Source: Anaerolineales bacterium
Lineage (GTDB): Bacteria; Chloroflexota; Anaerolineae; Anaerolineales; Villigracilaceae
Length of the DNA stretch: 35,348 bases
Direction of reading: 5' to 3'
Assembly (NCBI GenBank): GCA_016789225.1
Contig: JAEURI010000053.1
Location: forward strand, 1-35,348
The notes beneath the pieces were generated by a model that saw only the letters and a list, made by a program, of their open reading frames with translations, was not told the origin of the DNA and made no database searches. Position numbers and translations under genes: made by a program. This document shows, one piece after another, positions 7,560 to 14,953 of the stretch. Position 1 is the first letter of the stretch. Each line of letters begins with the position of its first letter.

Positions 7560-8399
7560 ATGAGCTACAAACAACGCACGATTAACTTTTTGGAAATCGA
7601 ATGGGCAACTTATATTGAACGCTTCCAGCGCCTGCCGGAACTGGATGGTACGCAACGAGTGCGCAGGCAGGGCTATGATCGTTTCCGCGATATGCTGGCG
7701 CATATTCTGGCGTGGTGGGAGGATGTGATGCCTGCCATCCTGGCGTTGGCGGAGAATCGTGACTTCCCGAGAAAGAAGTATGACTTCGATGCATTCAATG
7801 CGGAGGCGGTCGCCAAATATAAGGATTGGGACCCGGTGGAGTTTTTGGCTCACTTTGAAAAGACGCGTCAGCAGGCTGCAGCCGACCTGAAGGCGATGAA
7901 TGATGCGGTGTTCGAGGATCGCCGTATTCAGGGACGCATCAACGGCATATTTATTCATCATGCCCGCGAGCACCTTGTCGCGTTGAGCAAGTTCCTCACG
8001 CTCGATACGCTTGAACATGAATGGGGAACCTATATTGCGAAGTTCGATGCGCTGGAGGATGCCGGGGAGTTCCTGAAGAAGCAGAGTGTGGATCGGTTTG
8101 AAGACCTTCTGGCTCATGCGTTTGTGTGGTGGGATGAAGGTGTGGCCGCCGTGCAGGGTGCATTGAAAGACCCGGCCTTTACGTACAAAGGCCCGGCAGA
8201 TACGGATGCGTTTAATGCAGAGATCGTGGCAAAGTACAAGGATACAAGCGCCGAAGAGATCCGGGCATTATTCGAGCAAAAGCGTTTACAGATGATCGAG
8301 CTCGTGCGCGGGCTTCCTGAAAGTGCATTCGAAAACCCGACCATCGAAGAATGGCTTGCCGCCGATGTGGTGGAACATTACGACGAACATGCCTTGTAA
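7560..8399 (+). CDS. ClbS/DfsB-like (DUF1706) protein, tandem two-domain
   Basis: 279 residues made of two similar halves (about 1-142 and 143-279). Matching landmarks: IEWATYIERF / HEWGTYIAKF, LAHILAWWEDV / LAHAFVWWDEG, FDAFNAEAVAKYKD / TDAFNAEIVAKYKD. Each half looks like the helical DinB/ClbS-type bundle; the FNxxxVAKYKD element is typical of the DUF1706 (ClbS/DfsB) family, whose best-known member ClbS is a colibactin self-resistance hydrolase. Relatives are usually single-domain, about 150-180 residues. A GGAG box (7549-7552) sits 7 nt before the ATG. Function here unknown. Confidence 0.7.
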   Translation: MSYKQRTINFLEIEWATYIERFQRLPELDGTQRVRRQGYDRFRDMLAHILAWWEDVMPAILALAENRDFPRKKYDFDAFNAEAVAKYKDWDPVEFLAHFEKTRQQAAADLKAMNDAVFEDRRIQGRINGIFIHHAREHLVALSKFLTLDTLEHEWGTYIAKFDALEDAGEFLKKQSVDRFEDLLAHAFVWWDEGVAAVQGALKDPAFTYKGPADTDAFNAEIVAKYKDTSAEEIRALFEQKRLQMIELVRGLPESAFENPTIEEWLAADVVEHYDEHAL

Positions 8400-8408
8400 G
8401 GAGTAGAG

Positions 8409-8894
8409 ATGGATCACGTCGTTTATCTTGCGCTGGGAAGCAATTTGGGAAATCGGCTGGCGAATTTGAAGAACGCCATTTCGAATCTTACGCCGCAAAT
8501 GGATGTGGAGGAAAAATCGCCTGTGTATGAAACACCTCCGTGGGGGCATGACGACCAGCCCGCTTTTTTGAATCAGGTGGTAAAGGTGGAAACCTACATG
8601 CAGCCGGAGGCGCTGCTGGGACATTTAAAACGTTTGGAAGTGGTGTTGGGGCGCAAGCCGACCTTTCAAAATGGCCCGCGGGTGATCGACCTGGATATTT
8701 TGTTTTACGATGATCTTGTACTCGATTCGCCGCCGCTGGTGGTGCCGCATCCGCGCCTGCATCAACGGGCCTTTGTGCTTGTGCCATTGAACGATATCGC
8801 ATCAGACCTGGTTCATCCGGTGTTAAACCGACCCATTAGTGAATTGCTGCTGGATGTGGATCGGTTGAATATCAATGAATACAAGGGAAAGTGA
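8409..8894 (+). CDS. folK: 2-amino-4-hydroxy-6-hydroxymethyldihydropteridine pyrophosphokinase
   Basis: 161 residues. HPPK transfers pyrophosphate from ATP to 6-hydroxymethyl-dihydropterin in folate synthesis. Diagnostic features: YLALGSNLGNR at the start, the pterin-pocket loop SPVYETPPWGHDDQPAFLNQV, and NGPRVIDLDILFYDD with the two Mg-binding aspartates, then VPHPRLHQRAFVLVPL. AAGGAG at 8398-8403 overlaps the preceding stop and places the ATG 5 nt later. No other folate gene is next to it. Confidence 0.95.
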   Translation: MDHVVYLALGSNLGNRLANLKNAISNLTPQMDVEEKSPVYETPPWGHDDQPAFLNQVVKVETYMQPEALLGHLKRLEVVLGRKPTFQNGPRVIDLDILFYDDLVLDSPPLVVPHPRLHQRAFVLVPLNDIASDLVHPVLNRPISELLLDVDRLNINEYKGK

Positions 8895-8912
8895 TTATTA
8901 AGGAAATACAAA

Positions 8913-9671
8913 ATGAAAATCATCCGTTATCAAATCAATGGAGATGCGCCCACTTACGGCTGGATGTTGGAAGACAAGGTCGGTGAAGTGCAGGGGGATG
9001 TTTTTGGCGAATATCGCCGCCGTGAGGCGAAGACTCCCTTCAAGGAGGTGCGCGTGCTTGCGCCCTGTCTGCCGAGCAAGATCGTATGCGTGGGACGCAA
9101 TTATGTGGAACATGCCAAAGAGTTGGGCAATGAAGTGCCGAAGGTGCCGCTCATCTTTTTGAAGCCGCCCTCTTCGATCATTTCGACCGGGGAGTCCATC
9201 GTCCTGCCGCCGCAATCGAAGCAGGTGGAGCATGAAGGCGAATTGGTGGTGGTGATCGGAATGCGGGCAAAGAATGTCACGGCCGAGAGCGCCAAGGAAT
9301 ATATCTTCGGTTATACGGTCGGTAATGATGTGACGGCGCGCGATTTACAGCAGACGGATGGTCAATGGACGCGCGCCAAGGGCTTCGATACCTTCTGCTC
9401 CTTCGGCCCGTGGATCGACACGGACTTCGACCCCTCGGATGCGGTAGTGACCTGCCGCGTGAACGGACAGATGCGCCAGATGGCTTCCACCCGCGATATG
9501 GTCTTCAACGTCGGCACGCTGGTGGCGTATATTTCCTCGGTCATGACCCTGGAGCCGGGTGATTTGATTTTCACTGGCACGCCCGCAGGCGTGGGTGAGT
9601 TGAAGAACGGCGATGTTGTGGAAGTTGAGATCGAAGGGTTGGGAAAGTTGAGTAACCCGGTGAAGGTGTAA
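8913..9671 (+). CDS. Fumarylacetoacetate hydrolase (FAH) family protein
   Basis: 252 residues, the size of the two-part FAH-family enzymes that act on 2-oxo acids (oxaloacetate decarboxylase/acylpyruvase FAHD1-like, or HpaG-like isomerase). IVCVGRNYVEHAKELG opens the catalytic domain; metal ligands are Glu108 and Glu110 in EHEGELVVVIG and Asp139 in GNDVTARDLQ; the end has FTGTPAGVG. N-terminal 60 residues form the small domain. The substrate cannot be fixed. AAGGA upstream; 18 nt after folK, so probably the last gene of the 7078-9671 unit. Confidence 0.9.
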   Translation: MKIIRYQINGDAPTYGWMLEDKVGEVQGDVFGEYRRREAKTPFKEVRVLAPCLPSKIVCVGRNYVEHAKELGNEVPKVPLIFLKPPSSIISTGESIVLPPQSKQVEHEGELVVVIGMRAKNVTAESAKEYIFGYTVGNDVTARDLQQTDGQWTRAKGFDTFCSFGPWIDTDFDPSDAVVTCRVNGQMRQMASTRDMVFNVGTLVAYISSVMTLEPGDLIFTGTPAGVGELKNGDVVEVEIEGLGKLSNPVKV

Positions 9672-9686
9672 ACTTCAATGGTAGTA

Positions 9687-9775
9687 TGTCACCCTGAGCC
9701 GTTCCTTGGCGATGGGTCTCTAAGAAGATTGAAATAGAGATGCTTCGTGCCTGAAAATCGGTGCTCAGCATGACA
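9687..9775. repeat. Intergenic element with TGTCA..CTGAGC inverted ends
   Basis: TGTCACCCTGAGC (9687-9699) and GCTCAGCATGACA (9763-9775) are inverted copies matching at 11 of 13 positions; the centre contains GGGTCTC and GAGATGCTTCG. The pair spans the gap between convergent genes. It looks like a small non-coding repeat rather than a gene, and it may act as a weak terminator. No second copy is in this window. Confidence 0.5.
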
Positions 9776-9781
9776 TAAATC

Positions 9782-10432
9782 CTACGCCTTGATAATCCCC
9801 TTACGGATGGCGTAACGTACCAGTTCAGCGCGGGAGTGCAGGCTGAGCTTGCGCATGATGTTCTCACGATGACGTTCGACGGTCTTGGGGCTGATGACGA
9901 GAGCATCGGCGATCTCGTTGTTGCTGGCACCCTCGGCGAGTTTGGTGAGCACTTCCTGTTCGCGGTCGGTCAGACCATCGAGGTCGATGGTTTCTCCGGC
10001 GGGGCGTTCCACGTTGAGAAAGTCACGCACGAGTAATTTCGCCATGGAGGGATAGAGATACACCTCACCGCTCGCCGCCGCGCGGATGGCCGTGATCAGC
10101 TCTTCAGGCGCGGCACGTTTGGGAACGTAACCAGAAGCCCCCGCATTTAACATCTGAAAGAAATATTCCTCATCCTCATGAATGGTGAGCGCCACAATAT
10201 TCACATCTGGGAACTTGGCCTTGATGATGCGCGTGGCTTCAATGCCGGTCTTATCGGGCAGGCCGATGTCCATAAGGATCACGGTCGGGCCGACACGCTC
10301 AGCCTCGGTCAATGCTTCAGCAGCGGAACCCGCCTCTCCCACGATCTCCATATCTTCCTGCCCGCCCAACAGCATCTTCAAGCCGGTACGCACCACGGCG
10401 TGATCGTCCACCAACAACAAACGGATTTTCAT
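9782..10432 (-). CDS. NarL/LuxR-family response regulator
   Basis: 216 residues. Receiver domain 1-120 with acidic Asp9/Asp10, phospho-acceptor Asp55 (ILMDIGLPD) and the conserved Thr and Lys positions (VALTIHE, YVPKRA); LuxR-type HTH at about 150-212 (LTDREQEVLTKLAEG, then NNEIADALVISPKTVERHRENIMRKL). It should bind DNA as a phosphorylated dimer. Its ATG overlaps the stop of the upstream kinase gene by 4 nt, so the two form a dedicated pair. Confidence 0.95.
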   Translation of the reverse strand: MKIRLLLVDDHAVVRTGLKMLLGGQEDMEIVGEAGSAAEALTEAERVGPTVILMDIGLPDKTGIEATRIIKAKFPDVNIVALTIHEDEEYFFQMLNAGASGYVPKRAAPEELITAIRAAASGEVYLYPSMAKLLVRDFLNVERPAGETIDLDGLTDREQEVLTKLAEGASNNEIADALVISPKTVERHRENIMRKLSLHSRAELVRYAIRKGIIKA

Positions 10433-11916
10433 GACTTTTCTCCCATGGGACTTTTTTGCTTGTTGACCTGGACATGGAGCATCAATGGAATGACCGCCTC
10501 GACCTCCGTGCCGTAGCTGGGCCTCGAACTGATGGTGACAGCCCCCCCGAGCAGCGCCGCGCGTTCGTCCATGCCTGCCAGCCCAAGCGACACCCGCCCA
10601 ATGCGACTTTGCACCGCGTCCATGTCGAAGCCGATGCCGTTATCACGCACATGAATGCGGACTTCCCTTTCGAGATAATGGACCTTGACGTTGACGTTCG
10701 TGGCCTGTGCATGCTTGACCACGTTATTCAACGACTCTTGCACAATGCGAAAGATGGTGATCTTCACAGCATCGTCTAGCATGGGTTCGTCGCCTTCGAG
10801 GTCAACGCGCACATGGATGGAAGTCAGCTCGTGGACGCGCGAAGCGTACCATCTCAAAGTGGCGGAAAGGCCCAGGTCATCCAGGTGAGCAGGCCTGAGG
10901 TCCGAGATGATGCGCTGCAGTTCACGGATGGAGTCCGAGGTTAGGGATTGCAACTGGGTCAGAGTGGCGACTCGCCTCTTTGAGTCAGTCTCATCCGATA
11001 GGCCGCGCAGGCCCATGCCAATGGCGGTGAGGGATTGGCCGGTTTCGTCGTGCAGGTCGCGGGCAATGCGCTGACGTTCGGATTCCTGAGCACCGACGAC
11101 CTTGCGAAAGAGTTCGGCCCTTAACTGTTCACGCTGATGGGATTCATGCAACTGCTGTTCCTGTAATTGCGCGATCTTGTGGTCGCTTTCCACCTGAAAG
11201 GCGCGCAAAAAACGGATCACAAAAACAGAGGCAAACGCAGCCGCCACGGCGCGCAGCAATTGGATGGGGAAGCCAAGAAAACTTAGGAATAGATCTGAGT
11301 TGAGAAAAGTGGAGGGTGGGAGCGCACTGGGCTGGACAAAAAGCTGGCCGATCAGGCTATACCAACCGAAGGCTACCGAGGCCCACAGACTGTCACGCCC
11401 GAAGCTGATGAGCCCCGCACGACGGAAGGCACGCTGCTGGACGATGAGCCCCGCCGCGGCAAGCAGCCCGGCAGGAATGGCGAGCGAATAGCGCGTCCAG
11501 ACATCGGCAATGGCATAAATATCGGCATTAGGGTATTTCCCCTTGAAGACGAGCAACCCGTAGACCCAGATGGCCTCCAGGGCCAGCGGAATGATGAGGC
11601 TTACACGCCAGGTGGATTCGCTTCCCAGAACCAGATAGGCGCCAAATGCAGCGAGTGAAAGAAAGGAGAATGCGAGAATGGATAGAGCGAGCACGGGATA
11701 TAAGGTGGACAAGAACGAACTGTAATGCCCCATAACCCGGAACATCTCCATCCACTCGTGTACGGCATGAACAAGACCAAAGCCCGCCAACGGACGCAAC
11801 GCCATGCGCAAACGCGCATCGGTGGAGCGGCCACCTTCCATTGCCACCAGCAGGCCCATGCTGAAGAACGCGAGGCCATAAAAGAAGTTGATGACGATCA
11901 AAGGCGTATTGTTCAT
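10429..11916 (-). CDS. NarX-type membrane histidine kinase (HisKA_3)
   Basis: 495 residues. The first 235 or so carry about seven hydrophobic segments, an integral-membrane sensor rather than a periplasmic loop. A coiled-coil linker (about 236-275, rich in Q/E/L) leads to the HisKA_3 H-box RQRIARDLHDETGQS (His289), then HATPase_c with NNVVKHAQA, DNGIGFD and the GLAGMDERAALLGG box. It should phosphorylate the regulator encoded directly downstream. A strong hairpin sits 14 bp upstream of the start codon; no Shine-Dalgarno is evident. Signal unknown. Confidence 0.92.
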   Translation of the reverse strand: MNNTPLIVINFFYGLAFFSMGLLVAMEGGRSTDARLRMALRPLAGFGLVHAVHEWMEMFRVMGHYSSFLSTLYPVLALSILAFSFLSLAAFGAYLVLGSESTWRVSLIIPLALEAIWVYGLLVFKGKYPNADIYAIADVWTRYSLAIPAGLLAAAGLIVQQRAFRRAGLISFGRDSLWASVAFGWYSLIGQLFVQPSALPPSTFLNSDLFLSFLGFPIQLLRAVAAAFASVFVIRFLRAFQVESDHKIAQLQEQQLHESHQREQLRAELFRKVVGAQESERQRIARDLHDETGQSLTAIGMGLRGLSDETDSKRRVATLTQLQSLTSDSIRELQRIISDLRPAHLDDLGLSATLRWYASRVHELTSIHVRVDLEGDEPMLDDAVKITIFRIVQESLNNVVKHAQATNVNVKVHYLEREVRIHVRDNGIGFDMDAVQSRIGRVSLGLAGMDERAALLGGAVTISSRPSYGTEVEAVIPLMLHVQVNKQKSPMGEKS

Positions 11917-11930
11917 GTTTCTGGATAGTT

Positions 11931-11964
11931 AGGCCCTAAAGGTCTCAATAAACCTTTAGGGCCT
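11931..11964. promoter_or_regulatory. 13-bp perfect hairpin between the zinc-ribbon gene and the kinase
   Basis: AGGCCCTAAAGGT (11931-11943) pairs with ACCTTTAGGGCCT (11952-11964), loop of 8 nt. Both neighbours are on the - strand, but the T-rich flank (CCTCTTTT) is on the + side. In the direction of transcription no U-tract follows. It could be a Rho-independent-like end of the upstream gene, a processing site, or a 5'-leader structure of the kinase message. Confidence 0.6.
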
Positions 11965-11971
11965 CCTCTTT

Positions 11972-12871
11972 TCATTCTTCCTGATGCCTTAACCTTGCTC
12001 CGCAGGTTCGACAGAACCTGTCGTTGGATTTGGCGCGCGCCCCGCATTGCGGGCAGTAGTGATCGCCGCCATTCTCCTCCGCTTCGGAGAGGGAATGTCT
12101 ACGGCGGGGTCTTGGAGCTGTGTTTCGCCCGGCCCGGAAGTAATACACGATTCCGCCAAGGATCATCACGACTCCCAACCCGCCGATAATGTAGGGCAGG
12201 GTGTTGTTGAGCGATACCCGTCCCGGCGTGTTCTCGTCCACGGGAGCGGCGGGTTGGATGGCTTGTGCCTGCGAAACCAGGGTATCGGTCGTCTTTTCGT
12301 ATTCCAGGGTCAGAGTGTATTGTTCCCCGCTAGCGAGCTTTACGGATTTGCCTGTGTAATATTTTGCTCCCTGAGATGTGTCCATGGAGTCATAGTCTGG
12401 GTTCATGGTCAGGGAGGTGACATCCAGCGGCTCCAACAGGTTGACTGCGAAGGAATCTACAGAGTAGGGGCTATCCCAAAGGTAGGTAAAGAGGCGCTGA
12501 TTCCCATTGAAGCTGAGCGCTTCGTAATATTCAAAGCGATACGAGGTATTTTCCTCGATGGTCATGCTGAATGTTTGAAACTCTCCTTCAACGGTCGGGC
12601 CGTCGAAAGGCACCGTCATAAATCCATTGTCTCCGGCGCTGGCTGCCACGGCGATCAAATTTGCTGTCTGTGGAATGCGGAAGCTTAAGGTGGTGGGCAA
12701 AGGCGCATCTGCCGCCAGTTGAAAATCCACGATCACCAGCATGGATGGCTGGTCATATTCGGGCCATAATTGCACGACAACATTGGAAAGAGCCGCATCA
12801 GATTGTGCGGATGCGGAAAAGGGGAACGCAAAAAACGCCCCCAGCATTAATATCAGAATCAGTTTGCGCAT
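11972..12871 (-). CDS. Secreted-domain membrane protein with C-terminal zinc ribbon
   Basis: 299 residues. Signal peptide at 1-22 ending SASAQ; a beta-rich extracytoplasmic domain (about 25-205) with repeated aromatic/acidic strands; one membrane helix at about 226-247 (YIIGGLGVVMILGGIVYYF); an arginine-rich stop-transfer (RPRRRH); and a cytoplasmic double CxxC zinc ribbon (CPQCG and CRTCG). AGGAGG lies 6 nt before the ATG. The topology, outside domain to inside zinc ribbon, would suit a signal or scaffold protein; no function is recognised. It is 55 bp upstream of the NarX-like gene on the same strand, so the three may be co-regulated. Confidence 0.75.
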   Translation of the reverse strand: MRKLILILMLGAFFAFPFSASAQSDAALSNVVVQLWPEYDQPSMLVIVDFQLAADAPLPTTLSFRIPQTANLIAVAASAGDNGFMTVPFDGPTVEGEFQTFSMTIEENTSYRFEYYEALSFNGNQRLFTYLWDSPYSVDSFAVNLLEPLDVTSLTMNPDYDSMDTSQGAKYYTGKSVKLASGEQYTLTLEYEKTTDTLVSQAQAIQPAAPVDENTPGRVSLNNTLPYIIGGLGVVMILGGIVYYFRAGRNTAPRPRRRHSLSEAEENGGDHYCPQCGARAKSNDRFCRTCGARLRHQEE

Positions 12872-12913
12872 GAACGCCTCCTAACGTTAAAGGTTTTATT
12901 TATCTTACCATGC

Positions 12914-12981
12914 GTCATTTTGGGAGGGCAGAAACGAAGTCACCTACTATTGTGGATAAAAGTCACCGATTTTGTGGGAGG
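12914..12981. promoter_or_regulatory. Iterated GTCA..TTGTGGG motif in a divergent promoter region
   Basis: AGTCACCTACTATTGTGG (12938-12955) is repeated as AGTCACCGATTTTGTGG (12961-12977), 23 bp apart. A third, shortened copy, GTCATTTTGGGAGG, lies at 12914-12927 and shares the TTTTG.GGGAGG tail of the last copy. Spacings of 25 and 23 bp, about two helical turns, suggest an operator for a regulator bound on one DNA face between the divergent genes. Confidence 0.45.
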
Positions 12982-13003
12982 AATGGGATTTTCCACCTCT
13001 GGC

Positions 13004-13009
13004 TATAAT
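13004..13009 (+). promoter_or_regulatory. -10 box candidate for the TPR-LuxR gene
   Basis: TATAAT 50 nt before the ATG at 13060, directly downstream of the iterated motif. No clear -35, which would fit an activator-dependent promoter. Confidence 0.4.
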
Positions 13010-13059
13010 AAGCCTGGTTTAGTGTTGGCATTGACCTGTGAGATGGAAGGTTTATTCAA

Positions 13060-14352
13060 ATGAATCCTGAAAACCAATTTGCGTTTCTGCCGCGCCTTGA
13101 AAGCCGGATCGATCATCTCTACACCTCTCTGGATATGCTTGTCGATATCGGACACTATGAAGCGGCATTGCCCCTGGTAAAGATCTTGTTCCCATATTGG
13201 GAGACGTACGAAAAGCTTGGGGATGGGATCGATTGGCTGCTCAGGTTTGCCCAGCCAATTGAGATGAGGCAAATCGAACGGAAATCCCTCCCCGAGTATT
13301 ATTGGATGCTTGGAACACTCCTGCGCCACCAAAGCGAATATCAACGTGCCGCAACATATTATGAGCGAGGGCTTGAACATTCAATAGACGCAGGCGACCA
13401 CCGCAGTCTTGTTTCGATGTTCATTGGCCTGGGAGAGGTTGCATTTCGAAGAGGTGACTATGACAGGGCATCCTCTTTTTATAGATCGTATCTTGACATT
13501 GGGCAGCAGGAGGGGAATGACCGTTACATCGCAGACGCCGTCAACGGGCTTGGGAGGCTGGCAACGATCAAGGGGAATTTCTCTGAGGCGCTCGAATATC
13601 ATGAGTATGGCAAAAGCCTGTGCGAAAAGAATAATTACCAAATGGGCAGCGCATGGATGTTCAATGCATTGGGCGAACTCGAGCGTTCGCGCAGGAATGA
13701 TCGGAAGGCGGTGGGGTATTTTCAAGAAAGCGCTTCGCTTTTCGATAAGCTTGGAAATCGTGGGGCATACATGCTGGCATTACAAAATCTTGCATTTGCA
13801 AACCTGGCGAACAACAGCGCCAGGTCCGGCGAAACCTTTGCAAGAACATTAAAGTTTTGGAGACAAGGCCCCGCAAAACACGGCATGGCATTATCCATAA
13901 TCGGGCTGAGCCGTTTCGAGATTTCAAGAGGGCTTATCCGGCAGGCCGCTCATCGGCTTGTCAGCGCATCACGCTTGCTCGGGCAGATTGGCGCCAGGCT
14001 TGAACTTGGCGATAGCCTGGATTATGAGATCGCGTTGGATCGAATTCGAAAAAAACTGGGTGAGGCACATTTTCAAATGCTCTTTGAACGGGCAGAAGAT
14101 GCGAATCTCGCTTCGATCCTGGAAATGGAGTCCGAAGTCAAAACCAACGGGAGATCGCTCGGTACGCTCACACAAAAAGAGACGGTGCTTCTGACCCTGA
14201 TAGCCCAGGGACTGACTGACAAAGAGGTCGCCGAAAGGCTCACGATCAGCCCTCATACAGTCAATGCGCATCTCAAGTCTATTTACCGAAAACTTTCCGT
14301 CAAAAATCGGACAGCTGCAGTGGCGGTCGCAAAGGGACACGGATTAATTTAA
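13060..14352 (+). CDS. TPR-repeat LuxR-type transcriptional regulator lacking an ATPase domain
   Basis: 430 residues. TPR-like helix pairs from about 75 to 290 (for instance GEVAFRRGDYDRASSFYRSYL and GRLATIKGNFSEALEYHEYG), then a LuxR HTH at about 367-428 (LTQKETVLLTLIAQG, TDKEVAERLTISPHTVNAHLKSIYRKL). The first 60 residues resemble the segment that follows the ATPase in the predicted-ATPase/LuxR (COG3903-like) family, so this protein seems to start where the NTPase domain would end. No receiver and no cofactor domain; peptide or protein binding by the TPRs may control it. GGAAGG about 10 nt upstream supports this start. Confidence 0.85.
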   Translation: MNPENQFAFLPRLESRIDHLYTSLDMLVDIGHYEAALPLVKILFPYWETYEKLGDGIDWLLRFAQPIEMRQIERKSLPEYYWMLGTLLRHQSEYQRAATYYERGLEHSIDAGDHRSLVSMFIGLGEVAFRRGDYDRASSFYRSYLDIGQQEGNDRYIADAVNGLGRLATIKGNFSEALEYHEYGKSLCEKNNYQMGSAWMFNALGELERSRRNDRKAVGYFQESASLFDKLGNRGAYMLALQNLAFANLANNSARSGETFARTLKFWRQGPAKHGMALSIIGLSRFEISRGLIRQAAHRLVSASRLLGQIGARLELGDSLDYEIALDRIRKKLGEAHFQMLFERAEDANLASILEMESEVKTNGRSLGTLTQKETVLLTLIAQGLTDKEVAERLTISPHTVNAHLKSIYRKLSVKNRTAAVAVAKGHGLI

Positions 14353-14362
14353 GTTACAAAAT

Positions 14363-14380
14363 ATCCCTTATAGAAGGGAT
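14363..14380. terminator. Short hairpin after the TPR-LuxR gene
   Basis: ATCCCTT (14363-14369) and AAGGGAT (14374-14380) with an ATAG loop, 10 nt after the stop codon. No T-run, so only a weak candidate. Confidence 0.3.
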
Positions 14381-14437
14381 GTCCGCATAATGAGTGGGGA
14401 ATATGATCGCCGGAAATCATCTTCTAAAGGAGAGAAA

Positions 14438-14884
14438 ATGAATAACTTTTCGAGCACACTGATCGTTGTGATTGTAGGCTTGCTGGGCGGTGTGGCAGTT
14501 GGGCTGCAAGGTCCGATGTCGGGAGCAATGAGCCAGCGCCTTGGTCCGCTTGGGAGCAGTTTGATCATCCATACGGGTGGAGCGCTCTTTACCGGCTTGT
14601 TTCTTCTTTTTATGGGTGGTGTTGGTCTTTCGGAAGTCAAAAAGCTTCCGCTGCCTTATTTTTTCGCAGGGCTTTTGGGTGTGTTACTTTACCTTACGTT
14701 TTCGTACACCCTGCCGCGTGTTGGTGTTGGGATGACCACGGCTCTGTTGATCCTTGCTCAAATGAGTATCGGTTTATTGCTTGACCATTTTGGCTGGCTG
14801 GGCGTGCCTCAAAACTCGATAAATTGGGTGCGCCTCTCGGGGGTGGGTACACTATTGTTGGGCGCTTATCTGATTTCAAAGTGA
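14438..14884 (+). CDS. YdcZ-like (DUF606/DMT) small membrane protein
   Basis: 148 residues from the ATG at 14438, chosen because AAGGAGAG (14427-14434) precedes it; an in-frame ATG at 14390 has no such box and would add 16 polar residues. Four to five hydrophobic helices; GLQGPMSGAMSQRLG and FSYTLPRVGVGMTTALLILAQ are typical of the DUF606 branch of the drug/metabolite transporter clan, in which half-size proteins work as dimers. Substrate unknown. Confidence 0.85.
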   Translation: MNNFSSTLIVVIVGLLGGVAVGLQGPMSGAMSQRLGPLGSSLIIHTGGALFTGLFLLFMGGVGLSEVKKLPLPYFFAGLLGVLLYLTFSYTLPRVGVGMTTALLILAQMSIGLLLDHFGWLGVPQNSINWVRLSGVGTLLLGAYLISK

Positions 14885-14900
14885 TACATACTTTCACGTA

Positions 14901-14937
14901 AAAAAAGCCACAGAACAAAAAGATCTGTGGCTTTTTT
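14901..14937. terminator. Bidirectional terminator between ydcZ-like gene and panE
   Basis: A 14-bp perfect stem, AAAAAAGCCACAGA (14901-14914) with TCTGTGGCTTTTTT (14924-14937), loop 9 nt. A-run on one side and T-run on the other make it a classical terminator for both convergent genes. Confidence 0.92.
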
Positions 14938-14953
14938 CCTGGAGTATTCAATC

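Noticed and set aside
7503..8117. 204-residue - strand frame inside the ClbS/DfsB-like gene
   Set aside because: The + strand product shows an internal duplication and good RBS; the - strand product shows no family pattern.
12047..12688. 213-residue + strand frame opposite the zinc-ribbon protein
   Set aside because: The - strand gene has signal peptide, membrane helix, CxxC pairs and a Shine-Dalgarno; the + strand frame has none.
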